From positions 78,224-142,223 of the forward strand of contig CAJUDS010000006.1 in NCBI GenBank assembly GCA_910585345.1: DNA of 64,000 nt. Direction: 5' to 3'. The DNA comes from an uncultured Lachnospiraceae bacterium (GTDB lineage Bacteria > Bacillota > Clostridia > Lachnospirales > Lachnospiraceae). Positions within the stretch are counted from its first letter, which is position 1, and the number at the start of each line of letters is the position of its first letter. The notes under the pieces are model-generated. The model was given only the letters and a program-made list of their open reading frames with translations. It made no database searches and had not been told where the DNA came from. Position numbers and translations under genes: made by a program. Positions 17,578 to 25,457 of this stretch are shown here, one piece after another.

Positions 17578-17605
17578 TTGACTTTTCCGTGTATAAAACT
17601 ATAAT
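17578..17605 (+). promoter_or_regulatory. Sigma-A promoter for the aminotransferase gene
   Basis: TTGACT (17578-17583), 16-base spacer and a perfect TATAAT (17600-17605) lie 45 bp before the start at 17651. On the opposite strand TTGAAC and TATACT with an 18-base spacer (about 17607-17636) could serve the divergent large gene, but that is weaker. Confidence 0.65.
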
Positions 17606-17650
17606 AAGTATAGCATGATTTATAGTACAAGTTCAAGAATGGAGAGGCAA

Positions 17651-18757
17651 ATGTTAAAATCGGCAAATCATTTCCACGGCAGCGACCTGGAAAAAATACA
17701 GCGTCTTTACGGTATGAAAAAAGAAGAAATCGTCAGCTTCAGCGCGAATGTAAACCCGCTCGGACTTTCACAAAATTTCCTGCGGGAACTGGCCGGCCGC
17801 CTGGATGTCATTGCCGCCTATCCTGACAGAGAATACGGAGCGCTTCGTCAGGCTGCCGCAGACTACTGCGGCGTCCAAAAGGAACATATCATAGTGGGAA
17901 ACGGCTCAACGGAACTGATTTCCCTCATCATTCGGCATAAAAAACCAGGGCAGGCCGTAATATTAGGCCCTACTTACTCGGAATATGAACGGGAGGTTAC
18001 ACTGGCAGGCGGGCGCTGCCGTTATTTTCCTCTGCGGGAAACAGATGATTTCATTCTGGACGAAGAAGCGCTTCTGCAGCTGCTGCCAAACGGCGCGGAT
18101 ATGTTAATCCTCTGCAATCCCAATAATCCCACCTCTTCCGTCGTTCCATCCGGCCGGATGCGCCGTATTCTGAATGTTTGTAAACGCCATAATATTCTGG
18201 TAATGGTCGATGAAACTTACGTAGAATTCGTCCGCGACTATGATAGGGTGACCTGCGTTCCTCTGACGCAGGACTTTGACAACCTTGTCGTTCTTCGCGG
18301 CGTTTCCAAGTTTTTCGCCGCTCCCGGTCTGCGTCTCGGCTACGCCGTCACCGGCGCTGCGGAGCTGGCCTGCGCCGTGGCGGAAAAACAAAATCCATGG
18401 ACTGTCAGCAGCGTCGCCGACGCCGCCGGACAATTGTTATGGAAAGACCAGACATTTATCCAACAGACAAGGACGTTAATCAATGCCGAGCGGGAACGTA
18501 TCTGTCAGGTGCTTTCACAGACAGAAGGGATCAAAATCTATCCCCCGCACGCCAATTTCATTCTCGTGCGGCTGCTAAAGGAAAACCAAACCGCAGACGG
18601 CTTGTTTGACCTGGCAGTCCGCCGCGGTATGATGATACGCAGCTGCTCCTCCTTTCCTTTTCTGGATCATACCTATTTCCGGTTCTGTTTTATGCTTCCG
18701 GCCGATAATGACAGGCTCCTCGCCTGTATTCGGGAATTTACCGGCCAAACGCCTTAG
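17651..18757 (+). CDS. PLP-dependent class I/II aminotransferase (HisC/CobD-like)
   Basis: About 368 residues of the fold-type I aminotransferase family, closest in pattern to histidinol-phosphate aminotransferase and threonine-phosphate decarboxylase. Visible motifs are GNGSTELI at the cofactor phosphate site, LCNPNNPTS, MVDETYVEF and the lysine segment RGVSKFFAAPGLRLGY, where K forms the Schiff base; PHANFILVRL and FRFCF end the domain. The start at 17651 has GGAGAGG immediately upstream. No histidine or cobalamin genes are near, so the true substrate is open. It is a single-gene unit between its own promoter and a terminator at 18811-18847. Confidence 0.88.
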   Translation: MLKSANHFHGSDLEKIQRLYGMKKEEIVSFSANVNPLGLSQNFLRELAGRLDVIAAYPDREYGALRQAAADYCGVQKEHIIVGNGSTELISLIIRHKKPGQAVILGPTYSEYEREVTLAGGRCRYFPLRETDDFILDEEALLQLLPNGADMLILCNPNNPTSSVVPSGRMRRILNVCKRHNILVMVDETYVEFVRDYDRVTCVPLTQDFDNLVVLRGVSKFFAAPGLRLGYAVTGAAELACAVAEKQNPWTVSSVADAAGQLLWKDQTFIQQTRTLINAERERICQVLSQTEGIKIYPPHANFILVRLLKENQTADGLFDLAVRRGMMIRSCSSFPFLDHTYFRFCFMLPADNDRLLACIREFTGQTP

Positions 18758-18810
18758 CAGACGGTTATTTCCCGCAATTTGTAACGTGCGATATGTAACA
18801 TATGTTTTTA

Positions 18811-18847
18811 GAGAGATTTCAGTTTTTATTGACATCTCTCTTTTTTT
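18811..18847 (+). terminator. Rho-independent terminator after the aminotransferase gene
   Basis: GAGAGAT (18811-18817) pairs with ATCTCTC (18834-18840), followed by seven T residues. The -35 box of the next promoter (18829-18834) lies inside its loop. Confidence 0.75.
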
Positions 18848-18880
18848 CATGTATGATTGTATTATATTAATAATACAATC
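18829..18880 (+). promoter_or_regulatory. Promoter and GntR operator of the regulator-ABC operon
   Basis: A perfect TTGACA (18829-18834), a 17-base spacer and TATGAT (18852-18857) make a strong promoter. Overlapping its -10 end is a perfect inverted repeat, GATTGTATTA (18855-18864) and TAATACAATC (18871-18880), separated by six bases. That is the expected size and place for autoregulation by the GntR protein encoded next. Confidence 0.75.
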
Positions 18881-18926
18881 GTGTAATTACCGCACCGGTG
18901 ACAACAGGAAAGAAAGGAGGATGGAA

Positions 18927-19292
18927 ATGGCATGGAAACTGGACTCAGACAGACCGCTCTATTCTCAGCTTCTGGAGCAGATACAGATGCAGATCGTCTC
19001 CGGGAAATATCCTCCCGGCAGCAAGCTGCCCAGCGTCAGGGAGCTGGCCGCCGAGGCAGGCGTTAACCCCAATACGATGCAGAAAGCATTTGCCGAGCTA
19101 GAACGGGAACACCTGATACAAACCCAGCGGACTGCAGGACGTTTTGTCACGGAAGATGTGCTCCTGATCAGGCAGGTCAGGCACAGCCTTGCAAAAGAAC
19201 AGCTTACTGTCTTCTTTCAGAAAATGCAGCGGCTGGGATACCAAACAAACGACATTCTGTCTCTTCTGAAGACAGGATATGAGGAGGAGTAA
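18927..19292 (+). CDS. GntR family transcriptional regulator, YtrA type
   Basis: A 121-residue repressor with a winged-helix domain (residues 1-70) and a short helical tail rather than a ligand domain, as in the YtrA subfamily. The DNA-binding part shows PLYSQLLEQIQMQIVSGKY, LPSVRELA and GVNPNTMQKAFAELE. I chose the ATG at 18927 because AAAGGAGG ends 6 bases before it, while the ATG at 18921 touches the ribosome-binding site. It overlaps by context an ABC ATPase gene two bases downstream, and probably represses its own operon through the palindrome at 18855-18880. Confidence 0.93.
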   Translation: MAWKLDSDRPLYSQLLEQIQMQIVSGKYPPGSKLPSVRELAAEAGVNPNTMQKAFAELEREHLIQTQRTAGRFVTEDVLLIRQVRHSLAKEQLTVFFQKMQRLGYQTNDILSLLKTGYEEE

Positions 19293-19293
19293 C

Positions 19294-19998
19294 ATGAGTT
19301 ATTTAATTGAAGCCAACGGTTTGACCAAACAATATGACAGAAAAAAACCGCCTGCTCTGAACGCTTTGACACTGACCATTCCCGGCGGACGCATCATCGG
19401 TCTCTTAGGTCCCAACGGCAGCGGCAAAACCACCCTGATTAAATTGATCAACGGTCTTCTGGTTCCTACTTCGGGCACCATAACCGTCAACGGACAGGCG
19501 CCCGGCACTGCCAGCAAAGCAGTCATCTCCTATCTGCCCGAACGGACCTGCCTGCAAAGTTCCATGAAAGTGCAGGAGCTGGTAAATTTTTTTGCGGATT
19601 TCTATGCGGATTTTTCAAAAGAAAAAGCGTATCATATGCTCGCCTCCCTGCATATCGATCCCACATCGAGATTGAAAACGCTCTCAAAAGGCACACGGGA
19701 AAAAGTCCAGCTTATCCTCGTCATGAGCCGGAATGCCCAGCTCTATATTCTTGACGAACCGATTGCCGGCGTCGATCCCGCCGCCAGAGACTATATCTTA
19801 AAAACGATTATTGCCAACTACAATGAAAACGCCACGCTCCTGATCTCCACACACCTGATCTCTGACATAGAAAATATACTGGACGATGTCATTTTTATCC
19901 GTGACGGCAGCGTGCTCCTGTACGCTCCCGCCGAACGGATCCGTGAAGAAAAAGGGAAATCGTTAGACGCTTATTTCAGGGAGGTGTTTACATGCTGA
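19294..19998 (+). CDS. ABC transporter ATP-binding protein
   Basis: A 234-residue ATPase with Walker A GPNGSGKTTL, a signature variant LSKGTREK in place of LSGGQ, and Walker B LYILDEPIAGVDPAARD; the switch histidine is in STHLI. The LSKG signature is common in exporter ATPases linked to YtrA-type regulators. GGAGGAG precedes the ATG at 19294. It overlaps the permease gene by seven bases. It probably drives export or antibiotic defence by the permease that follows; the substrate is unknown. Confidence 0.93.
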   Translation: MSYLIEANGLTKQYDRKKPPALNALTLTIPGGRIIGLLGPNGSGKTTLIKLINGLLVPTSGTITVNGQAPGTASKAVISYLPERTCLQSSMKVQELVNFFADFYADFSKEKAYHMLASLHIDPTSRLKTLSKGTREKVQLILVMSRNAQLYILDEPIAGVDPAARDYILKTIIANYNENATLLISTHLISDIENILDDVIFIRDGSVLLYAPAERIREEKGKSLDAYFREVFTC

Positions 19999-20816
19999 AA
20001 AATTTAATCAAATACGAATGGAAATCCGTCTGGAAAATTTTGATCGTGATCAACGCGTTTACCATCTTCGCCACACTTGCAGGCATGTTCGCCATGTATG
20101 CCCTTGTTTCCGACGCAACTTTCATCAGTGATATGTCTTCCGTCGTAATTGTGCTGCTTTTTTTGTTTTATTACCTGACCATCATCGGCGTTTCCTTCAG
20201 TATGTCCATTTATATCGGGATTCGCTTCTACCGCAGCCTGTATACGGACGAGGGCTATTTGATGCACACTCTGCCCGTGACAAAGCGGCAGCTCGTCATC
20301 TCCCGCCTGCTTGTCCACACATGTTGTATGATGATTACGGGAATGTTTGTCATGCTGAGCATCGTAATGCTTTTTTTGCCACTGTTGTCAGAAATATTTG
20401 CAACTTCTACCTTTTCCGCATCTTCTGTAATAACGGAACTGATCAGAAACAGTATGGATGCCTTCGGCATCCATACGATGGCAGCCGTCATTCTGATATG
20501 GACCGTGGCCGGCGTGATCGGACAGGTCAGCGGGATTCTCGCGATCTACTGCGCCGTATCGCTAGGACAGACATTCCAGAAGCATAAAGTCATGGCCTCC
20601 ATCCTCTGCTACATTGGCATCTACTTTTTACTGCAGACTATAAACAGCATACTGATGATGCCGCAGATGGTCCTTTATATGGGTGACAAAGAGCTCAATA
20701 TGGCGTCCTACCTCAACGGCACGCTTCTAACGACAAGTATCGTCAGCCTCTTCACCGGTATTGCGTTCTACTTGATTACACTATACATTATGAATAAAAA
20801 ACTGAATCTTGACTGA
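19992..20816 (+). CDS. ABC transporter permease (ABC-2-like)
   Basis: A 274-residue membrane protein with about six hydrophobic segments (ILIVINAFTIFATLAGMFAM, VIVLLFLFYYLTIIGVSF and others) and the sequence YTDEGYLMHTLPVTKRQLVISR, typical of permeases in GntR-YtrA ABC operons of Firmicutes. It overlaps the ATPase gene, indicating tight coupling. The transported compound cannot be inferred. Confidence 0.88.
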   Translation: MLKNLIKYEWKSVWKILIVINAFTIFATLAGMFAMYALVSDATFISDMSSVVIVLLFLFYYLTIIGVSFSMSIYIGIRFYRSLYTDEGYLMHTLPVTKRQLVISRLLVHTCCMMITGMFVMLSIVMLFLPLLSEIFATSTFSASSVITELIRNSMDAFGIHTMAAVILIWTVAGVIGQVSGILAIYCAVSLGQTFQKHKVMASILCYIGIYFLLQTINSILMMPQMVLYMGDKELNMASYLNGTLLTTSIVSLFTGIAFYLITLYIMNKKLNLD

Positions 20817-20881
20817 CGATCCAATCTGCGGTCCGGTTATAGTCTGCCTCTGCCGCAGGTAATAACACGCCGCACAACTCA

Positions 20882-20923
20882 AATACCTCTGCATACAATA
20901 ACAAAAAACGCAGAGGTATTTTT
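20882..20923 (+). promoter_or_regulatory. Hairpin covering the ribosome-binding site of the SpoIID-like gene
   Basis: AATACCTCTGC (20882-20892) and GCAGAGGTATT (20910-20920) form an 11-bp stem followed by a short T-run. The right arm contains AGAGG (20912-20916), the only ribosome-binding site for the ATG at 20924. It may terminate the upstream operon, hide the start site, or both. Confidence 0.6.
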
Positions 20924-22198
20924 ATGCCCAAATCCTATCTGACAAGCGCCCAACAGACCCAGGGGCCAACGGCCTCCGAAGGCGGCCTGCAAATTTCCGT
21001 ACTTTCCACCATGGGGCTCATTCCCATCCCCAACGCTACCGTTACCATATCCTATACCGGAGACCCACAGTCTCCGCTGATGACGCTGACCACAGACGAA
21101 AGCGGACAAACGCCTGCCATTATGCTGCCGGCCCCTGACATAGAATACAGTCTGGAACCGGAACAAATCGTCCAGCCCTACTCGGAATACAATATTGAAG
21201 TCACTGCGCAGGGGTATGAACCGGTGCTTGTATCCGGCACAGAAATCCTTCCCAATGTCACCGCCCTGCAGCCGATCCGCATGACTCCTGTGGAGGCCAA
21301 CCAGAACGAAGAAGAAATCAATATTCCAGTACACACCCTGTTCGGCGAATACCCTCCCAAAATACCGGAGGATGAAATCAAACCTATGGACGAATCAGGA
21401 GAAATCGTCCTCAGCCGGGTCGTTATTCCGGAATATGTCATCGTCCATGACGGCGTACCTTCCGACCCTACGGCGCAAAACTACTATGTCCGCTATAAGG
21501 ATTATATTAAAAATGTCGCTTCCTGTGAAATCTATGCCACATGGCCGGAAGAAGCCATTTACGCCAATATCCTTGTGATCATGTCCTTCACCCTCAACCG
21601 GGTGTATACGGAATGGTACCGGAATCAAGGTTATGATTTTACAATTACCTCATCCACCGCCTATGATCAGAAGTGGATCCATGGCAGAAATATTTTTGAA
21701 AATATTGATGTGCTTGTCGACAATGTTTTTGCCAATTATCTGTCCAGACCCGGAGTCAGACAGCCCATTTTCACTTCTTACTGCGACGGAAAACGCGTCA
21801 CCTGCTCCGGCTTAAGCCAATGGGGCTCCAAATATCTGGGCGACGAAGGATATTCTCCCATTGAAATCATACGGTATTATTATGGCAATGATATGTACAT
21901 CAACACTGCAGATGAAATTGCGGGCGTACCTTCTTCCTGGCCCGGTTACAACTTAACGATCGGTTCCACCGGGCAAAAGGTACAACAGGCACAGGAGCAG
22001 CTTAACCGAATTGCCAGAAACTATCCGGCCATCCCTGTTATTGCCGCCGACGGCATCTACGGACAGCGGACGGCAGACGCCGTGCGGACTTTCCAGCGTA
22101 TCTTCGATCTCCCGCAGACGGGCGTAATCGATTATGCTACCTGGTATGAGATTTCCGATATTTACGTCGGCGTCAGTAAAATCTCAGAACCCGCCTAG
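20924..22198 (+). CDS. SpoIID/LytB-like protein with C-terminal peptidoglycan-binding domain
   Basis: A 424-residue protein. Residues 1-130 form beta segments resembling carboxypeptidase-regulatory-like domains (TVTISYTGDPQSPL, LEPEQIVQPYSEYNIEV). The middle has the SpoIID-like block VIMSFTLNRVYTEWYRNQGY with AYDQKWIHGRNIFENID, and IFTSYCDGKRV before WGSKYLGDEGY. The end is a PG_binding_1 repeat, LTIGSTGQKVQQAQEQLNRI to ADAVRTFQRIFDLPQTG. No signal peptide is evident, as in some spore-cortex proteins. Proteins of this layout are linked to cell-wall or spore peptidoglycan; the exact role is unknown. Confidence 0.85.
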   Translation: MPKSYLTSAQQTQGPTASEGGLQISVLSTMGLIPIPNATVTISYTGDPQSPLMTLTTDESGQTPAIMLPAPDIEYSLEPEQIVQPYSEYNIEVTAQGYEPVLVSGTEILPNVTALQPIRMTPVEANQNEEEINIPVHTLFGEYPPKIPEDEIKPMDESGEIVLSRVVIPEYVIVHDGVPSDPTAQNYYVRYKDYIKNVASCEIYATWPEEAIYANILVIMSFTLNRVYTEWYRNQGYDFTITSSTAYDQKWIHGRNIFENIDVLVDNVFANYLSRPGVRQPIFTSYCDGKRVTCSGLSQWGSKYLGDEGYSPIEIIRYYYGNDMYINTADEIAGVPSSWPGYNLTIGSTGQKVQQAQEQLNRIARNYPAIPVIAADGIYGQRTADAVRTFQRIFDLPQTGVIDYATWYEISDIYVGVSKISEPA

Positions 22199-22286
22199 TA
22201 CACTGACCTCTTCATCCCGTAAACCTGCTGCGAGTCAAACGCTTGACGTTTGCCGCAACAATCGACAGGCGAATGTACGGCAAAAC

Positions 22287-22327
22287 AGCCGCGGGCAATC
22301 AGCGTTTCTCCTGACGGCGGCTTTTTT
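22287..22327 (+). terminator. Likely terminator after the SpoIID-like gene
   Basis: AGCCGC (22287-22292) pairs with GCGGCT (22317-22322), followed by six T residues. The loop is long, so confidence is moderate. It overlaps the 3' end of the convergent MFS gene. Confidence 0.45.
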
Positions 22328-23489
22328 GAAGCTGAAAAAGCATTTTTTCATGCATAAACACCATTACCGCCAGTATGACAAACAAATACAACGGAAAAAG
22401 TGAAACGCTTACATGATTGGCAAGCAGCCCAAATATGGGAGGCATAAGGCAGGTTCCGGCATAGGCGGAGGCCATCTGTACACCTATCATTGCCTGTGAT
22501 CTGTCCTTTCCGAAATTCTCCGGTGTGGCGTGTATGATAGACGGATAAATCGGCGCACAGCCAATGCCGGTTAGAATCAGACCTACAGCGGCGGCTGTTT
22601 TACCGAACGGCAAAAATAGCACGATTACTCCAATAAAAATAAACACCTGTCCCAGCCGTATCATCTGCGTATCATTCAGTTTGAATGTCAAAAAGCCGCT
22701 GCCAAATCTTCCGGCAGTAATCCCGATAAAAAACATACTGGCAAAACCCGCGGCGGTTTCAGCAGACAACCCATGGTGCAGCACAAGGTAACTGCTCGCC
22801 CACAAATTTGCAGTCTGCTCAACGGCACAATAACAGAAAAACGCTGCAAATACTTCTTTTGCACCCGGTATGTGCATGATTTCCCGAAAAGAAAGGGCCT
22901 TCGGCGGATACGCCGCATCTGTTTTCTTTTCCTGCCCGCCGGAACGCTCTTTCCAGAGAGGCAGGCTGCAAAACAGCAGGATCGTCAGCATCATCTGCAG
23001 AGCCGCAATATAACGGTAGCCCCTGTTCCAGCTCTCGCCGCCGGTCAACGCGTACCCCATAATGTAAGGTCCAAGGGAAGCGCCTATTCCCCACATACAA
23101 TGCAGCCAGCTCATGTGCCGGCTCGCATAATGAAGCGCAACATAATTGTTCAGTGAAGCATCCACGCTTCCTGCTCCCAGACCATAAGGAATCGCCCATA
23201 AACACAACACACCATAAGAATGGGTGACTGAAAAGCCAAACAATGCGGCTGCCGTCATAAGAACACTGACCGCCGTAACCGTTCCCGTGCCCAGCTTTCT
23301 TGTCAAACGGTCACTTTGCAGACTGGAAACAATAGTGCCAAGTGCGATGATCATAAAAACAGGGCCGGAGTAAGAAACGGGAACGGAAAATTCCCTGTAC
23401 ATGGACGGCCATGCCGACCCCAATAGGGAATCCGGAAGCCCCAGGCTGATAAAAGCCAGATAAATAATGGCTAACAACAATTGAAACAT
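22299..23489 (-). CDS. Major facilitator superfamily transporter
   Basis: A 396-residue membrane protein with about 12 hydrophobic segments. The N-terminus MFQLLLAIIYLAFISLGLPD and LGSAWPSMYREF, the loop SDRLTRKLGTG between helices 2 and 3, and the second-half copy FGSGFLTFKLND resemble FucP/YfkF-like MFS members. The substrate is unknown. GGAGG precedes the ATG. It is transcribed alone, convergent with the SpoIID-like gene. Confidence 0.9.
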   Translation of the reverse strand: MFQLLLAIIYLAFISLGLPDSLLGSAWPSMYREFSVPVSYSGPVFMIIALGTIVSSLQSDRLTRKLGTGTVTAVSVLMTAAALFGFSVTHSYGVLCLWAIPYGLGAGSVDASLNNYVALHYASRHMSWLHCMWGIGASLGPYIMGYALTGGESWNRGYRYIAALQMMLTILLFCSLPLWKERSGGQEKKTDAAYPPKALSFREIMHIPGAKEVFAAFFCYCAVEQTANLWASSYLVLHHGLSAETAAGFASMFFIGITAGRFGSGFLTFKLNDTQMIRLGQVFIFIGVIVLFLPFGKTAAAVGLILTGIGCAPIYPSIIHATPENFGKDRSQAMIGVQMASAYAGTCLMPPIFGLLANHVSVSLFPLYLFVILAVMVFMHEKMLFQLQKSRRQEKR

Positions 23490-23680
23490 ATGTACTTCCT
23501 CCTGTTATTCATTTTTCGATGAAAAGAATAGCAGGAGGCCATCGCCGAAGCAAGACATTTTCAGACCAGTACTATAACAAAACCGACTTTTTAAAAATAA
23601 ACTGTACGAAACTTTAGGAAATATCCACATAACATGCTATAATGAACAGGCATACATTTTTAATTACTAGGAGGTATTTT

Positions 23681-24316
23681 ATGACGCCAAAAGAAGAAGC
23701 ATTTGCCACTCTGGCCGTAGGAATCATTAAAAATCTGGAAATACGTGGAATGGAAGGTTACTATTTTGACAACAGCAAATTACTTTGCAATTATCTGAAG
23801 GAGACGCTTCCTGAGGAAGCTGTCATCTCCTGGGGAGGCAGCGAATCCGTAAAGGAAAGCGGGGTGATGGAACTGTTAAAGACAGGGAATTATGCTCTGA
23901 TTGACCGTGCGGATGCCAGAACGGCAGAAGAAGCCCGCGAAATTTACAGCCGTACTGTCATGGCTGATTACTATTTTATGAGCGCCAACGCCATCACTAT
24001 GGACGGAGAACTGATCAATATCGACGGAAACGGAAACCGCATCGCCTGTCTTGCCCAGGGCCCTTCCCATGTATGTCTCATCGTTGGCAGAAATAAAGTC
24101 GCCGTGTCACTGGAAGACGCTGTTCTGCGTTCCCGCAATATCGCCGCACCAGCCAACGTAAAACGACTGCATAAACAGACGCCCTGTCAGACAACCGGCC
24201 GCTGCGGCAACTGTTTCTCATCGGACTGTATCTGCAGCCATCTGGTCATCACACGTCATTCCTCCCACAAAGGCCGTATACAGGTCTATCTTGTAAACGA
24301 AGATCTGGGATATTAA
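23681..24316 (+). CDS. LUD domain protein (LutC/YkgG-like)
   Basis: A 211-residue cytoplasmic protein of the LUD family, named for lactate utilisation subunits. The fold is shown by VISWGGSESVKESGVMELL, DYYFMSANAITMDGELINIDG and the segment VGRNKVAVSLEDAV. The C-terminus has a cysteine cluster, TGRCGNCFSSDCIC, seen in clostridial stand-alone members. The start at 23681 has AGGAGG upstream, and an extended -10 box, TGCTATAAT, ends at 23643. No lutA or lutB neighbours are present, so a lactate role is not supported by context. Confidence 0.88.
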   Translation: MTPKEEAFATLAVGIIKNLEIRGMEGYYFDNSKLLCNYLKETLPEEAVISWGGSESVKESGVMELLKTGNYALIDRADARTAEEAREIYSRTVMADYYFMSANAITMDGELINIDGNGNRIACLAQGPSHVCLIVGRNKVAVSLEDAVLRSRNIAAPANVKRLHKQTPCQTTGRCGNCFSSDCICSHLVITRHSSHKGRIQVYLVNEDLGY

Positions 24317-24349
24317 AGGAATCGCCTTTTGCCGGGCAGCGCAGTTTCG

Positions 24350-25153
24350 TTAGTCTGTGCTGTCCGACAGAAATCCGCGCAGCGTTTCCAGCACGTTGTC
24401 ACAGATATAATCCGCTTCCGCTCTGACATGCTCCCTCCCGGTTGCCATAGAATACGATATGCCGCACTCCCGGAACATGGCAATATCATTTTCACTGTCT
24501 CCAAAGCAGAGCGACTCTGCCAGCAGAAATCCCTCCGACTCTGCCAGCCTGCGCAGCGCGTTGCCTTTGTTCACGCCTGCCATTGTGAAATCAAGCCAGC
24601 CATTGCCGCTGTCCGTCACCTGCAGCCTGTCATCGTACTTTTCATGAAACCAGCTTTCCCAATTTGCTGCGATCCCCTGCTGCCACCAGATCGAAATTTT
24701 GTTTATCCTTCCTGCAATTTCCTGATAATCATCCACCACATGCACCGCCGGTTTCAACGTCGCATTCATTAGCCTGATAAAATCCGTCCTTGATGCCAGT
24801 GTATACAACTCCCGCTCGCTGGAAACAATATTTTCCGTTCCCGGCACTGCGGATAAGTCCGCAAGCAGTTCAAAGCACAATTCCCGTGGAATGGATTTTG
24901 CATAAACCGTCTTGTCATTTTTCACAATCAGACTTCCGTTCTCACAGATAAAAGGAATCTCATCCGCAATCGGCTCAAACAAAAGGCGCATATTTTTATA
25001 CTGTCTTCCGCTCGCCGCTACAAAGGAAACACCTCTTTCCTTTAGCTGCCGGATCAGCCCAAATGCCGCCGGATCCAGCTTCTGTCCCTGTCCCAGCAAT
25101 GTACCGTCCAAATCACTGAAAATCGTCGTTATCTTTTTTCCATGTATCTGCAT
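24350..25153 (-). CDS. HAD superfamily hydrolase, Cof type
   Basis: A 267-residue phosphatase of the Cof/YbhA group. The nucleophile motif is FSDLDGTLLG, motif II lies in FVAASGRQYKNM, and the metal-binding motif III-IV is ESLCFGDSENDIAMF, with KGNALRRLAE supplying the lysine. A cap domain fills the middle. These enzymes release phosphate from sugar phosphates, FMN or PLP; this one's substrate is unknown. GGGAG lies before the ATG at 25153 (MQIHGKKIT). Confidence 0.92.
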   Translation of the reverse strand: MQIHGKKITTIFSDLDGTLLGQGQKLDPAAFGLIRQLKERGVSFVAASGRQYKNMRLLFEPIADEIPFICENGSLIVKNDKTVYAKSIPRELCFELLADLSAVPGTENIVSSERELYTLASRTDFIRLMNATLKPAVHVVDDYQEIAGRINKISIWWQQGIAANWESWFHEKYDDRLQVTDSGNGWLDFTMAGVNKGNALRRLAESEGFLLAESLCFGDSENDIAMFRECGISYSMATGREHVRAEADYICDNVLETLRGFLSDSTD

Positions 25154-25267
25154 CACATTCTCCCGCATATTTCTCTGCCTGACAGAGCGCCTGCTTTTAC
25201 CGCATCCGTCTGTCTTTTCTCTGCATGAAGCATCGTAACATATCTAATCTTAATTTGCAAACAGAAC

Positions 25268-25309
25268 AAAAAATCCTGAAAACCAAACAATCTCTCTGCG
25301 TTTCCAGGA
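25268..25309 (-). terminator. Terminator of the tRNA-Trp unit
   Basis: On the minus strand TCCTGGAAAC pairs with GTTTTCAGGA (one G-U) and runs into six T residues, just past the tRNA 3' end. Confidence 0.75.
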
Positions 25310-25318
25310 CTTTTGCAA

Positions 25319-25389
25319 CAGGGGAAGAGGGAATCGAACCCCCGTTAACGGTTTTGGAGACCGCCGCACTACCGCTGTACTATTCCCCT
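25319..25389 (-). tRNA. tRNA-Trp (anticodon CCA)
   Basis: The acceptor stem AGGGGAA/TTCCCCT is perfect with discriminator G. The D arm reads GTACAGCGGTAGTGC, the anticodon loop CTCCAAA carries CCA, and the T arm is GGGGGTTCGATTCCC. The 3' CCA is not encoded. It stands alone between radA and the HAD gene, with its own promoter and terminator. Confidence 0.95.
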
Positions 25390-25413
25390 ATTTCTATTTT
25401 CTCACCGAAGATG

Positions 25414-25442
25414 ATTATAGCACACTCTTGTACCGTTAGCAA
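25414..25442 (-). promoter_or_regulatory. Promoter of tRNA-Trp
   Basis: Minus strand: TTGCTA (25437-25442), 17-base spacer ending in TGC, and a perfect TATAAT (25414-25419), about 25 bp before the tRNA. Confidence 0.6.
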
Positions 25443-25457
25443 GCAGTTTTTGTCAAT

